Assembly (NCBI RefSeq): GCF_025024155.1
Contig: NW_026251806.1
Span: 1-64,000, forward strand
Direction of reading: 5' to 3'
DNA length: 64,000 bases
DNA from: Gamsiella multidivaricata
Lineage: Eukaryota > Mortierellomycota > Mortierellomycetes > Mortierellales > Mortierellaceae
Position numbers and translations under genes: made by a program. Of this stretch, positions 1-11,186 are shown in pieces. A model generated the notes under the pieces. It was not told where the DNA came from and did not search any database. It saw only the letters and a program-made list of their open reading frames with translations. The number at the start of each line of letters is the position of its first letter. The first letter of the stretch is position 1.

Positions 1-2932
1 TTTGAGGTTCTCGAGTCACAATCAGCCGATCCCTTGGGGTGGTATCTTCCCAGATTTGGCTCGACCCCTCCGGACGAAGACACGATCATCACAGGAATTC
101 ACAACACGCTTTATTCTATCCAAAGAAATGGGGCACCAGGAACGCATTGGAACGGGGAGCGGCTCATGAACTCTCTACCGATGTGCCTGCAGAACTTGTG
201 CAAGCTCCACCATGTCATCCGGGGATGGGTGGTCTCGCAGATCGCCGCACCAAGCATTTCATATGATACCCGGCTCGACCGTATGCAAAAGATGCTGGAT
301 GTTATCATGGAGAGTCGACGAGCGATGACAGGGTTCGGAGAGGATCACATCAAGTCTTCAACAACGACGCCGCTAGATCCCGGAACTACATCTGCAGCAG
401 GAGTACCCTCGTTTGTCGAGAACGCTGTTGTGAGTGCTTTGATTAGTCCGGAAAGTAGGGCTTTTACTCGAGTCTGGATAAAGTTGGCAGCAGATCGGAA
501 AGGGTCGGTCGAAACCCTCGAAGACGTATTGACAATACGGCGTGAACGCGAGTCTACTGCGGCACTATCGACCATATCAGACCAACCCATCACGACATCG
601 CAGGAGTTGGTACCGGCTGTTGGATGGTTGATAGAGCGACTACTGGAAACATGCTGCTATGTCCGCGATATGTGCTATGAATCGCCTATGCTTGTGAATT
701 TTGATAAGCGGCAATATGTTTATGACCTCATCCAGATATATACACGACGGCAGGAACAGTTGCGGAGTATACAAAAGGTATCGACACCCCTTTCTTCTTG
801 GCTTGGTCTATCCACTGGTCCAAGCTCGAATTTGCCTATGAAACTTGTCCGCGAATCAGCCCAGAGGGAAGCCACCAGCCAGCGTGGTGGCTCGAACGGA
901 CAGTTATCCAATGCCACCAACCTATCCGGAAGATCCTCGCGACCCATCAAGATCTTTTCAAGACTTGTGGCTCTACAGCACGAAAAGGTGAAGAGGGACC
1001 AGAAAGAATATGAGAAGCTGGAGAAGCAGATCAAAGACACCCAAGGTCGGATCCAGAAGGCTCAGCAGGAACAAGCCAAGAATCTGGAGAAGCAGATCAA
1101 GCTGGAGCAGAGCCGAAGTCGGGTCAAGAATCAACTCCTAAAGTCGACCTTGATGCGTGCCATGCGGCCCATCTCCCTCGCCATCACCAATTCTTGGAGC
1201 AGTGCGACGACAACAGTCAGCAACGCCACGGCAATTGGAAGCGCCATCAGTGGGAAGGTGATGGGTGGAACAGCCGCTGGGGATGCGGCCGATGCTCTTG
1301 GGGTAGCCCATCAACGTTCGATCCAGCCACAGCCACGGATTGTGTCTAGAACAGGAAGCATATATTCACTGTCCAACCCCAAATCCGTCCTGGTCATCAA
1401 TCTGATTAACTCGACCTGTTCTGTCGCATACACATATACGAAGCGCGATTTTGTCTTCAAGATTATCACAGAGGAAGGTGGTCAATCGCTATTCCAGGCG
1501 CTAGACTGCGATGATATGCTGAAGTGGATTAAGATTTTGAACGAAGCCGCTGCAGAGGCGACGGCGAAGAGACGAACGCTTTTGGAGAACGAAGAAACGA
1601 TAAAAAGCGATATGGAGGCAGCGCAGCAGATGCAGGATGCTCCGGTGGTTGTGGAAAATGAGCGTAAGGGCAGGAGCTCTGGTAGGCAAATTGCGCCCCC
1701 CTCCCCCCCCCCCCCCCCCAAAAAAAAAAAAAAAAGGCGAGGCACTAATAACGTTTTATGCTTTACCATAGTATTCGGCGTGGAGTTGCGCCATCTTATG
1801 AGCGAGGGGAATGTTCCCCTAATCGTCGAGAAGTGCATTACCGAGATTGAAAAGCGAGGTACAATTCGGTGATATTTTTTTCCACACATTCCCCATGAAC
1901 GCACGCCGTTTTCTCGTTTATGAACTCACAGTATGTTTTACTGAATTGCTCGTCAGGCCTTGAAGAGATTGGAATATATCGAGTACCTGGTGCTGTCTCT
2001 GCCATCAACAGATTGCGACTAAGCTTCAATTCTGGTGAGTCCTCGTACATGAAGGGGCAAAGAGATGATCTTTATCCTAATGTTGCTGTTAGTTAATTAG
2101 CATAAACGTCCGTCATCTTTTTAGGCTCAGAAAACGTTGACCTGGACAGCGACGAATGGAAGGATATCAATGTCGTTGCTGGGGCTTTGAAGCAATTCCT
2201 GCGCGAGTTGCCCGAGGCTGTTATGACCAGTGCTCTGTACGATTCGCTGATCGCGGCGTCCGGTAAGTTGTATGCATGCTCTGAGGAATTGACGCCATCC
2301 CATTTCATTTGCTGATGCCCTGTCGTTTTCTCGAAATAGCACTGGAAGACTATGATGAGCGACTGTTGACTATGAAGGACTTGATTCGCGCCCTTCCCAC
2401 TCCTAACTACATTCTCTTGAAGAGAGTCATTGAACACCTGGAACGAGTTACAGACTTTGAAGAGGTCAACCACATGTATGCGACCAACCTCGCCATTGTC
2501 TTTGGCCCAACACTCTTGCGACCTGGTGGCAACTCTGCCAACTCGTTCGCAACATCGATGAAAAACCTAGGCCACCAGCAGAACATTGTACGCAACTTAA
2601 TTCTCCAGTACCATTGGCTCTTTGATGTCGAAGATGAGGAAGGCACCGGGGAAGTAGAAGACGAGGAGGATGAAGAAGAAGGAGGACTAGGAGAGTTCCC
2701 GGAGATCCTAGAGGATAGCGACGAAGGCGATTATGAAGGTGATGATGACGATGACGACGTGGGCAAAGTAGGAGATACAGAAACGGAGGTGCAGAAGAGC
2801 AAAGACGAGGATAAAGTGGTGGTCCTATCGGCTTCACAGCCAAACTTTCTGGTAGCGGACATCAAGGAGGCCGACAAGGACAAGGAGAAGAACTCAAAGA
2901 ATCAGCGGAGGAAAACAATCATTTTTAGATAG
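1..2932 (+). CDS. PH-RhoGAP protein, 5'-truncated by window edge
   Basis: Rho-family GTPase-activating protein; the visible 858 codons are open to base 1, so the N terminus lies outside. Exons: 1-1681, 1772-1858, 1957-2034, 2125-2262, 2340-2932. In order: an N-terminal helical region (about residues 50-235) faintly like a degenerate RasGEF fold; a charged coiled coil (about 325-385); a PH domain (about 450-545); then RhoGAP with the arginine-finger motif GIYRVPG, the LKQFLRELPEAVMTSALYDS helix and NLAIVFGPTLLRP; then a very acidic D/E-rich tail. The first intron (90 nt) carries a C17-A16 run and can be read through in frame, so an unspliced reading inserts a Pro/Lys stretch; the branch-like ctaat, the catag acceptor and a direct join to VFGVEL favour splicing. 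RhoGAP and PH calls are firm. The RasGEF-like reading and the exact Rho target are not. Confidence 0.88.
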
Positions 2933-4150
2933 GGCCGGAAGAGCTTGCAGTTCAGATCCAAAGGGCACAATAGCATTGTACAAATTTGGGGCGATGAAGA
3001 CGCATGCATTTGTTTCCCATCGCCATTGACATGTAGTGTGAAGTTTAATGCCGGCACGAAGGGAAAAAAAAAAAAAATAGGGTGACGACGGCATGAAAAA
3101 GTACGGATAGCTGAAAAATGGACTACGGATGCACAACCTCAAAAGGGGAGAATGAGGTGCGTCGAAGGAAGGGGCGTGTAAAAAAGAAAAAAAAAAAAAA
3201 AAAAAAAAAAAGTATGAATAGCAACGAGATGATACTCGGACACGGCTGCATCGGAACCAAGACACAGCAGAACAGAATGTTATTTTCTTCGAGTGATAGA
3301 CGTGCGACTTCAGAGAACCGCTTTCGACGCATTTCTAGCAAATTGGGGATTCCAGACGGACACTTCGAACCTGCGTTAAAGCGATTTACTCTGATGCATT
3401 AGGAAGTACTATGTTGAATAGTCCTGCTTGCCCTCCTCTCCAAACATAAATATTTACTGGAGCCTTCAGAATTACTGCTTCCGCAGCTAAAACGCGTTCA
3501 ACGCAGGACTTGTGAAGCACAGCACGCGCAAAAAAAAAGTGAGCCTTATTCTTAAGGATAAAGCAATGAAGCACTTTAGGCTTGATTCGGTAGTGGCTGT
3601 GCATTTATTTTTAAAATGTGCAGAATGGGGAAAGAACTAACTTTTTAGCAGAGTGCTGCGATGAGGGGGAGCAAGACAGAGGACGAACATGGCGCATAGA
3701 GAGGAAAGGGAGGTCTACATCTAAAATAGCGAGGAGTACACCTACATAAAAGACTAAGCATAGCACAAATGCGTACATCATTCTGTTTTTCTATTCCATC
3801 GCCTACGCCCTTTCTGATAACCGTCCAACGCTTCCTAGTGCTTCTTTATATGGCATCATAAGACAGTTCGCCGTTTTAGCATGGATTAGTGAGAAGGTAT
3901 TGAGCGCAGGCCTTCACAGAGTAAATAAGTAAAAAGTTTATCAAACACAATATAACTTTACAAGACTTCAACATTTTTCTCTTTGAAATGAACTATGCCC
4001 TCTTCGGCGGCTATGGTTATAATGACCACACCCTTTCAGCGGAAATGAGGTGCCTGACGTTCCCTATGAGAGACAAGTTGACGATGAAAGTAGAGTAGAA
4101 CAAAAAATCAGCTCAAGCGCGTAAACCAGTCCATCATCTCATCATTTTTC
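2933..4150. other. Convergent intergenic region with homopolymer tracts
   Basis: This is 1.2 kb between the 3' ends of the RhoGAP and STYX-like genes. It holds several A-runs (near 3063-3077 and 3184-3211) and AT-rich sequence. Short open frames here encode mostly Lys or Phe runs from the homopolymers and show no domain. I see no gene; it is probably the two 3' UTRs and terminators. Confidence 0.6.
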
Positions 4151-4894
4151 TTATGCCAAAGACGCATCTTGTCCATACATTTCCTCATCGTCATCATCTT
4201 CTGGAGCAGACCGCCGCATGGATGTCCTCTGTTCCTTGGGTTGAGATCCGACTGTCTGTATTGCCGTGTAGATTGGTCCATATTCCTATATATACATTAA
4301 TAGAAGAGGATAAGAGCACTGTATGCGAATGCTTTTAAGTGAACATCTGTTCTGTTCTTTCGCTATCCATACCTCGAGCTGGTGCCTGAAGCCAGGGTTA
4401 GGATTCATACAGAAGCGTTTGTTCTGGACGTATCGGTACACGATCTCGTACTCCATGCCTGTTGCTTCCATCAGATAGGCGACCACAAATGCCGGCGACC
4501 TCGAGATACCGCTCATGCAATTGACAAGAACCTTGCCATTTTCTCTGAAGATCGCCTGGTCAATAAATTGCTTGACTGAGGGAAAAAGTGTGATGAGATT
4601 TTGCGTGGCAGCGTCCGAAATTTCTAGTTGGAGATACTGAAAGTGTTCTGGGTAATGAACCTTCAGAATCCGCGATTCAGAGACGTCCCAGAGCGAGACA
4701 ATGTGGGTGATGCCAGCCTTTTTCAATTCCTCGAGATTTCGAGTCGCGGAGTAGGGGCCGAGGAAGATGGAGGGGAGGATCTCTTGCATTTCTCGCCGCT
4801 GTTCGTAGCGCCATTCCAAGACAGGAACGTTTTGGCTGATGAGCTGACGATACAGGCCCAGCTTCTGAGTTGTATTATCCTGCTGCTCCGTCAT
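4151..4894 (-). CDS. STYX: STYX-like dual-specificity phosphatase domain protein
   Basis: Single DUSP-fold protein of 218 aa, close to the ~220 aa of animal STYX. Exons: 4894-4373 and 4285-4151 (complement). It shows the STYX signature EMQEILPSIFLGPYSA (residues 36-50), the segment LQLEISDAATQNL with the possible general acid D94, and the P-loop at 125-132, NCMSGISRS. After the loop come FVVAYLMEATGMEY and QNKRFCMNPNPGFRHQLEEY, the last crossing the splice junction. Animal STYX is a catalytically dead pseudophosphatase with Gly in place of the loop Cys. Here Cys126 and Arg132 are both present, while the usual preceding His is Asn. I chose MTEQQD as start because it fits family length and lies just before the conserved region; an in-frame ATG at 5140 would add 82 low-complexity residues. 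The tail is acidic (EDDDDEE). Confidence 0.88.
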
Positions 4895-5222
4895 TCGCCT
4901 ATAAGGTGTCCTGAGCTCGTAGCGTTCCTTGCCTAATCTTTCTGACCGGGAGAGGTTGTGCTGCGTTATATTTGGGGGATTTGGCGAAGGTGAACGGCTC
5001 GACAGGTGTTCAGGGCGAAGGTTGAGGAGTAGGGGAAAGTGAGAGAACTCAGAAAAGAAAAAGGGCGCCACCATTTTCCTCATTTTTTGCCACCATACCA
5101 TTATGTGTCGCCCCTCACATCCAAAACTTTGCGTTTCCAAATATCGTTTATTCGAAGATTAGTGCAGCGACCGTGAGGAGAGAGAGAGAAAGGAGAGATA
5201 TATTTGAAGAAAGTAAAGGTCC
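4895..5222. other. Intergenic region between STYX-like and EF-hand genes
   Basis: 328 bp upstream of the STYX-like start and downstream of the EF-hand stop, both on the minus strand. It contains a short GA-rich stretch (about 5177-5205). An in-frame extension of the STYX frame to 5140 exists but lacks conserved sequence. No other gene is visible. Confidence 0.5.
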
Positions 5223-6116
5223 TCACAGAACGTGCTCGCCACGCAGCTTCTTCTCGGACTTTTGCATGATCTTCAGGAATTCCTCAAGAGTGATGCGACC
5301 ATCACCGGAGACATCGGCTTCGTGAACAATCTCATCGACATCGGCCTAGATGTATACGCAGCATACAACGCGAAGATACAGGTCAGTTAGAAAAATTTCG
5401 CGATTAATAACACTTTCGTGAAGAATGAGTCCATTTATCGTATGCGCATTGCGAAAGAAAGAAAGGGTCATTACCTCCGAGAGTGAGCTGTTGCCAAAAT
5501 GCTGAAGGGCAGTGCGGAGCTCGGCAGCAGAGACATTACCAGAGCCGTCCTTATTAATTGACCTGAACAGGGCGCCATAGGCCTCATCAGAGGTTTCGGC
5601 ACCCTTGTGGTTTTTAGCCATCAACGCAATGAACGCCTTATAGTCCACGGGTTGCGTGGGAATCTTCACGTTCTTGGTCAACTCGGGGTCATTGAGGAGC
5701 TGTTATTTCGGATATAAAAGAAAACATTTAGAAAGTAAGGCATTAGGAGGCGAGTAGACCAGCACTCAGCAGCACTAGGGATCCATATACTGCTATTACA
5801 TATCTCAGTATAGACATCGATAGAGATAATAAATAAAACGAGCCATTGAAGTATAGCCAACAGTAGCATTTGGTACCATATGTCTCAAGACACATAGCAT
5901 GTAGGTCTGCGATGAAAAGGTGGGGGTAGAGTAGGACCATAAACATCCGAACGATAGATGCGTTGATGGGATATGAATAGGGCAAACTGAGTTAGAGTTG
6001 TTACTTGCAGCAAGGAAGTCGGCGAAAGCCTTGGGCTGAATGACACCAGAGTTGGTGGGGTCGAAGAGGGCAAAGGCCTCCTTGTATTCGATTTCCTGGG
6101 CGTAAGTGAGAGACAT
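5223..6116 (-). CDS. EF-hand protein, calmodulin / myosin light chain-like
   Basis: Small calcium-sensor-type protein. Supported exons (complement): 6116-6005 (start MSLTYAQEIEYKEAFALFDP), 5699-5475 (LLNDPELTKNVK through NSSLSE) and 5345-5223 (ADVDEIVHEADVSGDGRI to stop). The first EF loop (DPTNSGVIQPKA) lacks the acidic position 12 and is probably calcium-free. The third (NKDGSGNVSAAE) is near canonical and the fourth (DVSGDGRITLEE) is canonical. Layout and length suit calmodulin or an essential light chain (Mlc1/Cdc4 type), which usually carries G-x-N-P-T after the first helix. That segment is missing: exon 1 ends in phase 1 and the next exon starts in phase 0, so a short exon of 3n+2 nt probably lies in 5700-6003, but I could not place it convincingly. 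Confidence 0.75.
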
Positions 6117-6488
6117 GGTAGTGGTGGTGATGGCGATGGCAATGGCGATGATGATAAAGAGAAGTGCGACTAAAAACAAACGGCTGCCCCAGCAATAGCA
6201 ATCACGTACAGGACGATATTGTTTAAGATTCAGGAACGGAGCACGTTCTTTCAAGCCTGTACGGCCTCAGTCCTGGGAAGATCAAGCGCGTTGTCCATGT
6301 TTCCGCTGAGATATTTGGGAAGAGTTGTAGGCGAAAGAAAATGCCGGCAAGGGATCCATCATGCGAGGGTTCATTCTCTGATTTAATCAGCCAGCGCAAA
6401 GGTAATCAAAAACTCTTTCTCAATCAGTCGTTTTTTATGTATTCAAGCCTAGCCAAGCGTGGGAGAACTAGTCAAATTCCCGCAGGTG
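6117..6488. other. Intergenic region
   Basis: 372 bp between the EF-hand start and the stop of the ankyrin-FYVE-RING gene, both on the minus strand. It would hold the EF-hand promoter and the upstream gene's 3' UTR. No open frame with coding character is seen. Confidence 0.5.
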
Positions 6489-9400
6489 CTAACGATAGTG
6501 CACCGGACACGAATTGCCATGCTGAAGCCAGCTGTGGATGCAGTGCCGATGGTATGTGCATAGACAGTTCAGTCTCGCTACTGTCCGTCCTACATTGTAA
6601 CAATGTAAACACATTCAGAAAGTGAGAACACATTCCTGGACGTACAAACGGACCTTCTATTAAACGAAACAAAAATGTGTAAAGACTCTTACCAGCAACG
6701 AACTCCTCAAAGCAGATTGCACATTCTTGATCAATCAAAGGAGAGTCGGCCGGCAGCTTGTAAACTAAATAATAATAATAATAATAAAAGTAATAAAAAA
6801 GATACAGAGCATTAGAAGGTTATCAAGAGAAATAAAATGGGTCGACTATGGGCAGTGAAGAGACCAATCGTATCATACCAACGTAGCGGACAGGCCCACT
6901 TCCTTGGCCCGATTTACCCTCTAAACAATCCTGTACATGGGCTTCTTGAGCCGGTTTTCCACCTTCCAAGCCCGCTAGGATGGCTCCACAAACAGGACAT
7001 TCGCTCATCAGAGAGCTGGAGCTGGCATTCCGCACCATTGGTACCGGGTGCAAGCTTGATGAACTCGAACTTCTGGAAGAAGAGTGCGACCGATCTGGAG
7101 CATAGGCTGAGCCTGACATATAAACTCCCAGACTACCATCGTTATGCGCGGGCGCACTGGATGCGTAACCGGTAGGGTGCGATGGGGCGTCACCATGGAG
7201 CATTCGGCGGTGTGCCTGTTGAGGTCCAGTGTTATGCTGTACCATGCCTGATGGTGAACCAGATCCCAACCCTGATCCTGATTCCGATCCAAATCCAGAC
7301 GCAGCGCCAAGGCTTAACGAGCGGCCGGGTCCCAATGCTGTATAGCAAGAGTCGCATACGCGATAGCTCTGAACGGTTCCCCTTCTAACCAGCATTTGGT
7401 GATTCAGGTACGCCTCGCTTGAGGTAGGATCGAAAACGACCATGGATGGGTGCAACATTGCCCGATGGCTCGAGCAGCGATCGCAGACTACGTGACCACA
7501 ACGACGGCAATGATGTCTTCGTAGCCATAGTGAAAACTTCCTATGGCACTCTCTGCATTCAATGGCTTTGTGGTCCGATTCCCATTTCGCCTCCACGACC
7601 GGAGGCTGTACCTGGCGGGGCTGTTGACGAGGTGATGGCTGAGGGGTCTGCATCGACTGGATTCGACTCGAAGACGCCCTGTCTTGACTTGGGAAGGCAT
7701 TAGGCGTCGGGAACGAGGTCAGAGGCTGCCGCAGATACTGCATAGCTCCTGTGCGACCATCCCTACTGCTGCCTTGGGCCTGTGATGGCTCTGACCCCGG
7801 CTCTGATTCCGCTCTCGTATTATTTTGAGACGACATGGCAACGATTGATGTTGAAGAGGAGGAAGGTGTCGCCGGCCTTGAAATTCGTGTCAGGCGAGTA
7901 ATCGGGAACGGTTCAGCTTGCACTGTTGCTGGAGAAGCATTAGTAATAGCAACCTCGGGCACAGGATGGCTGGGAGCAGGAATAGGTATGCTGGATGATT
8001 CAGAGTGATTACTTGTAACCTCACTCTGCAAAATGTCGTCGTGATTTGGTGTATCCAAAGTTGTTGCATCGAAAGTAACTGCTAGATCCTGATCGTCTCC
8101 CATCGCAACAGAGGATAAAGTGATTGTCGAGAATTCAGTCTCATGATCGTTCCCTGGGTGCTGCTCCAATGCCTCCTCGCCTTCCAAAGAAGATTGCCTC
8201 TGTGGGTCTGCAGCCATGCCGTCTGGAATATCTGTATACGCGTTGACAATGTTAGTAGTGCTGGCAAAACTACCATTACTTGTTCCTTCAGAGTGGGCAT
8301 CGGCATCGCTATCTCCGTTCGGATGATGATGAACCAGCTCCTCAAGGGTTGCGACATCTGATGGCCGAGATTTCTGAAGGGTTAATCTCCGTAGTTCACT
8401 GCCTGATCCAGAGCTGCCTTCTGATGAACGGGAAGCAATTTGGGGTCGGGGTGTGTCCAATTGGCGGAAATCTCCTAATGCTGCTTTTCGCTGGTTAATA
8501 GAGTCCGCTAATTCCTCGGCATGCTGCAGATACTCCTTGACTATATCCGAGGCTGTTTGCTTAGATACAGAATCCTTATCAACTAATAGAATTATAGAAT
8601 AATATAGTAATAGAATAATATAATAATATAATAATGGAGCATTGGAACAATGGAATAATACAATACAGAAACATTAGAAGTTGCAGCGGGGTTATACATC
8701 CAGGGCATTCTTGAGCCGATGCTAGCAAATGAAAAGGCACGGCGCACTTACATTTGATGCCGTTGAGCAGTATCTGGATGGCCTGACGGTATCTCGCAAG
8801 TTCCTGCTCTTTATCCTTAAATCCATCGTCTAGCCTCAATGCAAGCTTCGCTCGCTTGCTGTAATTTCCAGCCATTTCCTGAGCCCAATGGGACTGTTCA
8901 GCTTTCACTTCCTCAGGAATACCTCCCGCCGTAGTGACTAAATCCATGCGTTTCTTCATCACCCTTATCCATTTTCTGCGCCTCACCCAGCTGCTGCCGG
9001 AGGTTGGGGGCATTGCCGACCACTGCTGGTTCACATCCGTCAAGGACTTTCCGTATTGCCAACCCTCATTGTCGGTATTAGGATCCGTTTTGTCGACGAC
9101 CCACTCTGTTAGCCAAAACCACCCGCGTTGCATATTCGGTCTGGTACTTGAGGCTCCAGAGGCTGCAGCAAGGGGCAGATGGACGTCGTCCTTTGTCGAG
9201 GGTCGTCCATTGGGGAGTGACCATGGACCGCAAACATCCTGCTGAGTAAGTGCGCTTGCAGAAAACTTTGGGGCCATGAGTGAGAGCGGAAACGAGGATG
9301 CTGCTCTTTGATTTTCGTGCACGGTCATCAGAACTGTGCTGTGAATAGCAAGAGGGTCGTATATTTCTTCGGCAGAATGTTCCTCTAGAGTACCGAAGAG

Positions 9401-10613
9401 AAAGGGTCAGATCGCTGAATCTCATTACCGAGCCATTGAGATACAGTGACACCACCTACCCTTCCACCGCTGCTTTTCGCTACTCTGAAGAATGTCGCAG
9501 AGGTATGCTTCGCTGTTTGCGGCCGCGACATCGTAAGCCATCTCTGAAAAAGTGTTTTTGAGTAACGGGTTCGCTCTTGCGTGGTTTAGAAAGTATAAAA
9601 CCAGAGGGATGTTGCCTTTTGAAGCGGCGTTAACTAAGTTTTTGGGACCACCGCGAGCGTATGGGATTAGTTCTGGGCGTGGGAGGCCAAGTTGAGAGCG
9701 ATGATACAAACGCAATGTACAAAATGCTGACGGGCATATTGCTTGAATTACTTAGTGAAGTATGTCCCATTTTGCTTCTAGCATTGATATCGGCCTCGCC
9801 TTTCTCCAGAAGCACCTGTGCAATATCGATAAACCCTTTTGAGCTCGCATTGTGAAGGGCTGTCCATCCATCCATGTCTCGCTGGTGTACGTTGGCGCCC
9901 CGCTTCAGTAAAAAACAGACGATGGAGTAAAATCCCGCGTAAGACGCTTTGAGTAACGCAGTCTAAAAGGAGCAAAAAAAGGGTGTTACAATGCAAGGAA
10001 TTTACGGCCGCGTATTTGCTGGACATTTAAACATGCGTACCTCGCCTTCGCGATCTTGAACATCCACACCTGCTCCCGCATGATCAATCAGAACCCTCAC
10101 GACCTCATCATGCCCTCGAGAAGCTGCGAAGTGGAGGGGGTTCATGCCTGTCGCCGAGGATATGTTGTCAATCGAGTCCTTGAGCTGCGGTGACTGGGTC
10201 AAAATATCTTGCACCAGCTCTGCCTGGCCATTGATACAGCTCTCAACAAGCCTGGCCCACAAGGCGTCGTCCGAAGATCCCTCTGCATGGTCTACACATT
10301 CCACAGGAATAGCTTTTGAGACGGAATCGCGCTCAAATTCGTTCCTGGCTGGCGCGAACGTGCATGTTTCATGTGCGATCCTGCTGTTACTACTGCTTCT
10401 GCTACTGGCGTTCAAAATATCGACACCCGCGAGTGGGTCTACAAAAGAGGTCGAGTGAGATTGTGTGGAGGTTGCGGGGTTGTCGATAGCGACCGGGACG
10501 GGCAGCTTAATGGAGTTGAGATGATTGTCCCCGTATAGGTCGTGGCTCTCACCAGGCACAGGCGGGTGCACAAAGTCTGGTATCGAGCCAGGCGGAGTAA
10601 CGGTGGTAATCAT
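6489..10613 (-). CDS. Ankyrin-MIT-FYVE-RING protein (putative endosomal E3 ligase)
   Basis: Predicted 1155-aa protein. Seven exons (complement): 10613-10041, 9962-9752, 9633-9460, 9384-8752, 8582-6879, 6764-6693, 6589-6489; the sum (3468 nt) is in frame and every junction restores a conserved motif. Order: about four ankyrin repeats (roughly residues 135-310, e.g. MNPLHFAASRGHDEVVRVLI, GWTALHNASSKGFIDIAQVL, GHTSLINAASKGNIPLVL); an MIT-like helical bundle spanning the exon 4/5 join (RYRQAIQILLNGIKFDKDSV ... LQHAEELADSI); a long Ser/Pro-rich linker; a FYVE finger with WESD, RRHHCRRCG and RVC (the PI3P-binding set); a CPVC knuckle; and a C-terminal RING (CAICFEEF ... VARLNCLCTYHRHCIHSW ... GNSCPVHYR). 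FYVE plus a terminal RING recalls yeast Pib1, a PI3P-binding ubiquitin ligase; ankyrin and MIT are extra. Expected to act on endosomes or vacuole, possibly with ESCRT-III through MIT (inference). Confidence 0.88.
6763..6805. repeat. TAA/AATAAT-rich microsatellite in an intron
   Basis: An aataataata run followed by AT-rich sequence inside the intron preceding the first RING exon of the minus-strand ankyrin-FYVE-RING gene. On the sense strand it forms a T/A-rich tract just upstream of the tttag acceptor at 6765-6766. Confidence 0.6.
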
Positions 10614-11186
10614 GGCCTTTCTATATGCTATGTCGGCTTTATTGCTGTTGATGTGGCAAGGAGAGGGCAGGCGCTACAAGATACATGAGACGAATCGCAG
10701 CATGAGAGGCCATGAAGTCGAAGTGAATAGTATGGACACAGCATGGCGTAGGATTGTGTTTCAATGTACCTTGTTGCGGTCTGAGCTGGGTATCTAAAGT
10801 GGACCAGGGGGAAAGACAGAGGATGTGTATAAAAAAAAAGTATGAGGTGTAATGAGCAGAGGAGGGTTCGAGATGGGATGCGAGCTGAAGTAGGAGGAGG
10901 AAGCCCTGGGTAGAGCGAATGCATTCCACATGTTCGCCCTGTTGGCACCATTGATCGTCCAGCACGTGATATCAACTCTTTTACCGCTGACTCCTTGCCT
11001 AATTTGCCTTGCCACCAAACACATCCATTCATCCCCTTCTGCAATGGTTCTCTACTGAGTTACTCTGCCAACATCAGTCCCCTAGGAAACTGATCCACAC
11101 CTTCAGCAACCCTATCGCCGCTTACAGGAACATAAGAGCCAAACGAGGACGGGACTTCAAGGGGATAAGATAGATTTGCCTCAACC
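10614..11186. promoter_or_regulatory. Divergent promoter, ankyrin-FYVE-RING (-) and DBF4 (+)
   Basis: 573 bp between two divergent start codons, so both promoters must lie here or overlap. A palindromic CACGTG (E-box/G-box core) sits at 10973-10978, about 210 bp upstream of the DBF4 start. No ACGCGT (MluI cell-cycle box) and no clear TATA box were seen. Confidence 0.5.

Noticed and set aside
1696..1735. Frameshift or degraded coding sequence at the C17-A16 run in the RhoGAP gene
   Set aside because: A branch-like ctaat and catag acceptor follow, a gtaggc donor precedes, and removing the 90 nt joins straight to the RhoGAP start, so an intron explains it.
3118..3402. Plus-strand open frame of 94 codons in the RhoGAP-STYX gap
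   Set aside because: Its middle is a Lys run from an A homopolymer and the rest lacks any domain or splice support; it lies in convergent 3' UTR sequence.
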